Assembly: GCF_013911645.1 (NCBI RefSeq)
Contig: NZ_JACESV010000004.1
Coordinates: forward strand, 248,001 to 312,000
Reading direction: 5' to 3'
Source: Allomuricauda sp.
GTDB lineage: Bacteria > Bacteroidota > Bacteroidia > Flavobacteriales > Flavobacteriaceae
Length of the DNA: 64,000 nucleotides
In this document: positions 61,032-64,000 of the stretch, piece by piece
Layout of the letters: each line of letters starts with the position of its first letter
Numbering within the stretch: position 1 is the stretch's first letter
The notes under the pieces: generated by a model
What the model saw: only the letters and a program-made list of their open reading frames with translations
The model's database searches: none
What the model was told of the DNA's origin: nothing
Position numbers and translations under genes: made by a program

Positions 61032-61817
61032 TTACTTTTTAAAAAATGCGTTTACCATAGGGTCCGACGATGCCAACAGTTCCCCGTAAGTGCCCTCGGC
61101 ATAATTTGTTCCATCCACCAGCAAGACCATCCGTTCCGAAACAACCCTTGCACAATCCACATCGTGGGTAATGATCAAAGCCGAGGTGCCATACTTTTTT
61201 TGGATGTTCCGCATCAACTCGATGATTTCCTTTGCTGTTATGGGGTCCAATCCATTGGTGGGCTCATCGTACATGATCAATTTTGGCCTTAAAATAATCG
61301 CTCGGGCCAAAGCAACCCGTCTTTTCATTCCTCCCGATAATTCAGCGGGCATCAAATCCAAGGTGTGGGCCAAACCCACATTTTCCAAGGCTTCCATAAC
61401 ATACGGAAGCGTATCCTGATCTGCACCAAATTTATTCCTGTGCCTTCGCATGGGAAATTCCAGGTTTTCCCGCACCGTCATGGAGTCGTAAAGGGCACTC
61501 CCTTGAAAAAGGAACCCGATATTGGAGCGGAGTTCATCCAAAGCATGCTGGTCCAGGGTACTGATGTCCTTTCCCAGCACTTCCACATAGCCCTGATCTG
61601 GAGTGATAAGCCCTACCATGCACTTGATCAGCACGGACTTGCCCGAACCGGATTTTCCCATAACCACCAAGTTTTCCCCCTTCTTCAAAACCATATTGAA
61701 CCCTTTTAGCACGTGGTTGTCCCCAAAACTGATGTGGAGGTCTTTGATCTTGATGACTTGGTTCCCATTGGTTCCAAGATCGGTCCTTGTTTCAATTTGT
61801 TCCTGTCTTTCCATCAT
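61032..61817 (-). CDS. mlaF: MlaF-like ABC ATPase of the phospholipid transporter
   Basis: 261 aa with Walker A GKSGSGKSVLIKC, Q-loop FLFQGSALYDSMTVREN (typical of MlaF), signature LSGGMKRRVALARAI, Walker B KLIMYDEPTNGLDP and H-loop IITHDVDCA. The MlaF mark is SGSGKSVL rather than SGSGKST. It energises MlaE in the inner membrane. It overlaps the end of mlaE (ATGA-type overlap), so the genes are translationally coupled. Either of two adjacent ATG codons (61817, 61814) may start it. Confidence 0.95.
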   Translation of the reverse strand: MMERQEQIETRTDLGTNGNQVIKIKDLHISFGDNHVLKGFNMVLKKGENLVVMGKSGSGKSVLIKCMVGLITPDQGYVEVLGKDISTLDQHALDELRSNIGFLFQGSALYDSMTVRENLEFPMRRHRNKFGADQDTLPYVMEALENVGLAHTLDLMPAELSGGMKRRVALARAIILRPKLIMYDEPTNGLDPITAKEIIELMRNIQKKYGTSALIITHDVDCARVVSERMVLLVDGTNYAEGTYGELLASSDPMVNAFFKK

Positions 61818-62605
61818 AGCTCATAAAAAATATCAGAAACAAAAACAGCAATGAAATCTACAACGAACAACAGCAGGGATGCCATGACCACGGCCGAATT
61901 TGCCGCAACGCCCACCCCTGCGGTTCCCTTATCCGAGTTATATCCTTTGTAACAACCCGTTAGCCCAATGACAAATCCAAAGAAAAAGGACTTGATGGTC
62001 GCTGGTACCAGGTCTCCGAAGGAGAGTGCATCAAAAACCGTGTTGAAATACAATCTGAAGGAAACATCCCCTTTCATGTTTTCCACAAGCGAGGAACCAT
62101 AAAGGGCTACCAAATCCCCAAAAATGACCAGCAAGGGAAGCATGAGTGTAGCGGCCCAAATACGGGTCACCACCAAATATTTGAAAGGATTGGTGCCCGA
62201 AACCTCCATGGCATCTATCTGCTCCGTGACCCGCATGGAACCGAGTTCTGCACCAAAACCTGAAGCAATCCGACCCGAACAGATCAGGGCGGTGATCACG
62301 GGGCCAATTTCACGGACTATGGAAATCCCTACCATGTTGGGCATCCAGGAAACAGCCCCAAATTCTATGAGTGTAGGCCTAGATTGTAAGGTAAGTACCA
62401 GACCGATGATAAAACCTGTGGCCATCACCAAGAGCAGGGACCTGTTCCCCACTTGGTAACATTGCCTCAACAGTTCCTTGAATTCGAATGGAGGGTTCAG
62501 GGCCTGTTTAAAAAAACGGCCTGCAAAATGTGAAAGGCTACCCACCTCTTTAAAAAAAAGTTTGGTCCTTTCCATAATTTTCATGGGAATTGCCAAGTCT
62601 TCCAT
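61814..62605 (-). CDS. mlaE: MlaE-like ABC permease of the phospholipid transporter
   Basis: About 263 aa from MEDLAIPMKIMERTK. Five or six membrane helices include VMATGFIIGLVLTLQSRP, IVREIGPVITALICSGRIASGFGAELGSMRVTEQIDAMEVSG (the MlaE signature, here read in parts) and SLLLFVVDFIAVFVS. It is the inner-membrane permease of the Mla complex with MlaF and MlaD encoded downstream. The frame extends 25 codons to a TTG at 62680; the ATG at 62605 is preferred. Confidence 0.93.
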   Translation of the reverse strand: MEDLAIPMKIMERTKLFFKEVGSLSHFAGRFFKQALNPPFEFKELLRQCYQVGNRSLLLVMATGFIIGLVLTLQSRPTLIEFGAVSWMPNMVGISIVREIGPVITALICSGRIASGFGAELGSMRVTEQIDAMEVSGTNPFKYLVVTRIWAATLMLPLLVIFGDLVALYGSSLVENMKGDVSFRLYFNTVFDALSFGDLVPATIKSFFFGFVIGLTGCYKGYNSDKGTAGVGVAANSAVVMASLLLFVVDFIAVFVSDIFYEL

Positions 62606-62778
62606 ACTCAAAAATAGCTTGGCAAAACGGGTGCTGAAATGACGGTTATCATAAAATCCGTCATCTAGGTTGAAGGTCAACTACTTTTATGAAGCATTGG
62701 AACTTCCATCCATCAACAAATACAACTTCCCAAATTTTGTCCATACATGGAACTGCGGCCATGACAAGCCGTTACTTT

Positions 62779-63165
62779 TTACATGTACTGTGACAAGAAT
62801 CTAAAGAATTCCTTCTTCAAATCTGCATAGATCTGTCGCTGTTCTTCCATTTTCTTTCGGAAATCAGAATGATTTTTGACCAGAATGGTATCCAGTGCGG
62901 GCCTGCCTGTATTTTCTTGGGCCGCTATGCTTGTTTCATGGATTTGTATTTCTTCCTGAAGCTTTTCGATGACACCTTTGTGGAGCATGAATTCGTTTTG
63001 GTAGTGTTCCAATTTTTGGAGCACCTCCTTTTTGGTCCATCGGTTTACCAATTCATCCAAACGAAGGTTGAACGATTTCAGCTCATCTTTCCAAAAAGCA
63101 AGTTCTGAATTCCACTGTTTGTGTTCAAAATGCAGGTCACTGTTGTATATAGTTACTTTTTCCAT
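62779..63165 (-). CDS. Hypothetical coiled-coil protein, 128 aa
   Basis: The protein is almost entirely helical with heptad patterns (FWKDELKSFNLRLDELVNRW, LQKLEHYQNEFMLHKGVIEKLQEE, DFRKKMEEQRQIYADLKKEFFRFL). It has no signal peptide and no known motif. It lies 173 bases upstream of mlaE on the same strand and may or may not belong to that transcript. The function is unknown. Confidence 0.65.
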   Translation of the reverse strand: MEKVTIYNSDLHFEHKQWNSELAFWKDELKSFNLRLDELVNRWTKKEVLQKLEHYQNEFMLHKGVIEKLQEEIQIHETSIAAQENTGRPALDTILVKNHSDFRKKMEEQRQIYADLKKEFFRFLSQYM

Positions 63166-63286
63166 GATTATTAACCATTTAATGTTCTATCCCAAAACTA
63201 TCCCGTCCAATGCTTTCGTGGAATGATCTGGATCATTTTTCCGGGGCTCTCCTTTACATTACTTTGTCCTACTAAAATGGAATACC

Positions 63287-63667
63287 ATGAAAAGAATTTG
63301 GTCATATTCAGGAATGTTCCTATTGTTTATGGCGATGCAGGGTTGTGGCCCTGTATTGGTTTCGCACAATTTGGCAGACCCTCCCCCTCACTGGTTTTAC
63401 CCAAATAGGGTGGAGACGGTACGATATGTTTATTTCCCGGAATTGAGCATTTATTACGATTTATCTGCCAGAACTTACATTTATTTGGATGGTGGGGTAT
63501 GGTTAAGGAGAAAAGTATTGCCGCCCCGGTACCGTACACAAGACTTGAACCGATCTAGGTATGAACGCATCAGGAATTACTACGAGGATGATATTAGGCG
63601 GTATCACGATCAGAATAATGCGGACAGGGGACGAAGCAATAGAAGTGTTGGGAGAAGGAACAAATAA
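63287..63667 (+). CDS. Small lipoprotein of unknown function, 126 aa
   Basis: The signal sequence SGMFLLFMAMQGCGP has the lipobox AMQGC. The mature part is rich in Tyr and Arg (VRYVYFPELSIYYDLSARTYIYLDGGVW, then YRTQDLNRSRYERIRNYYED), a pattern found in small outer-membrane-associated lipoproteins of Bacteroidota with no assigned role. The C-terminus is very basic. It is convergent with the reductase gene at the right edge. Confidence 0.65.
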   Translation: MKRIWSYSGMFLLFMAMQGCGPVLVSHNLADPPPHWFYPNRVETVRYVYFPELSIYYDLSARTYIYLDGGVWLRRKVLPPRYRTQDLNRSRYERIRNYYEDDIRRYHDQNNADRGRSNRSVGRRNK

Positions 63668-63683
63668 ATCACCTACAGCTTCT

Positions 63684-64000
63684 TCAGCAATTGGGACTCC
63701 TGTTCAGCCTACAGGCTTGCAAAACTTGGTCCGCTTTGCTGCCATCCCTGTATATGGTGATTCCCTTCAAACCATATTCCCAAGCGGTCCAATATATCTC
63801 CGAAACAGTTTCCACTGGGGTTTCTCTGGACAGGTTTATGGTCTTTGACACGGCATTGTCCGTATATTTTTGAAAGGCCTGCTGGTGGCTCAAATGATAT
63901 TGCCAAGGTATCTCCAAACTGGTCTCGAACAATTTTTTGAGCTCTTTTGGAACCATTTTCGAGTGCTGGACACTTCCCATTTCCAACACCTCCGATTTCA
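63684..64000 (-). CDS. nrdJ: Adenosylcobalamin-dependent (class II) ribonucleotide reductase, C-terminal end only
   Basis: The frame is open to the right edge, so only about 105 C-terminal residues are seen. They match the end of NrdJ: VPKELKKLFETSLEIPWQYH, QQAFQKYTDNAVSKTINL and AWEYGLKGITIYRDGSKADQVL. The enzyme reduces ribonucleotides to deoxyribonucleotides without oxygen, using B12. The protein ends QACRLNRSPNC, without the usual long Zn-ribbon tail, but with two cysteines that might act in re-reduction. The family call is confident. Confidence 0.88.
   Translation of the reverse strand, partial: KSEVLEMGSVQHSKMVPKELKKLFETSLEIPWQYHLSHQQAFQKYTDNAVSKTINLSRETPVETVSEIYWTAWEYGLKGITIYRDGSKADQVLQACRLNRSPNC

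Overview
The window looks like a chromosomal segment of a marine-type member of the Flavobacteriaceae (Bacteroidota). The grounds are a SusC/SusD pair, a type IX secretion (T9SS) cargo protein next to a PorP/SprF partner, glutamine synthetases of types III and II side by side, a BlaI/M56 pair, a TPR-type histidine kinase, and Bacteroidota-style promoters (TAnnTTTG at -7 with TTG about 19-20 bases upstream) instead of Shine-Dalgarno sites. A genus cannot be fixed from this alone.

Left chromosomal part (1-8704): purM (cut by the window edge), glnN and glnII back to back, a Ca2+/Na+-type antiporter, a blaI-like repressor with an M56 membrane protease under a promoter carrying two 16-bp palindromes, a 49-aa gene, apt, and tRNA-Arg(ACG).

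Genomic island (8706-46851): the 3' end of tRNA-Arg is repeated exactly (24 bp) at 46828-46851, about 38.1 kb away. A decayed tyrosine recombinase lies just inside the left copy. Almost every island gene is on the minus strand. From right to left the island holds a serine recombinase and small AT-rich genes; a 1697-aa T9SS adhesin with its PorP/SprF partner and a two-component system; an ECF sigma / FecR / SusC / SusD module followed by a 723-aa protein of unknown family, an AGE-family epimerase and a sugar porter; a membrane-spanning LamG-SARP-like regulator; a Tat-exported Gfo/Idh/MocA oxidoreductase with a HEAT-DUF1080 protein (a 3-keto-sugar type route); a sodium:solute symporter, an internally deleted nagB and a BadF-type sugar kinase; a zinc-ribbon protein; and a parDE toxin-antitoxin pair. 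It reads as a glycan-uptake and surface-adhesion island that is losing mobility. No conjugation genes are visible.

Right chromosomal part (46852-64000): a KAP-NTPase remnant, a membrane AraC regulator, an S41 peptidase, a lipoprotein formylglycine-generating enzyme, a truncated AraC, a MacAB-like efflux operon, Hsp20, a PAS/LOV-like histidine kinase with a receiver-CRP fusion regulator, the lipid-transport operon mlaE-mlaF-mlaD, two small hypothetical genes and the 3' end of a B12-dependent ribonucleotide reductase.

The most notable unexplained signal is a pair of closely similar 36-bp sites (35278-35313 and 44186-44221). Each lies 56-59 bases upstream of a minus-strand start: one of the adhesin, the other of an undescribed 122-codon ORF that ends directly at a terminator. 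Both flank a NarL-type regulator and its kinase, so they may mark a small regulon. All family assignments come from recognition of motifs, not from database searches.
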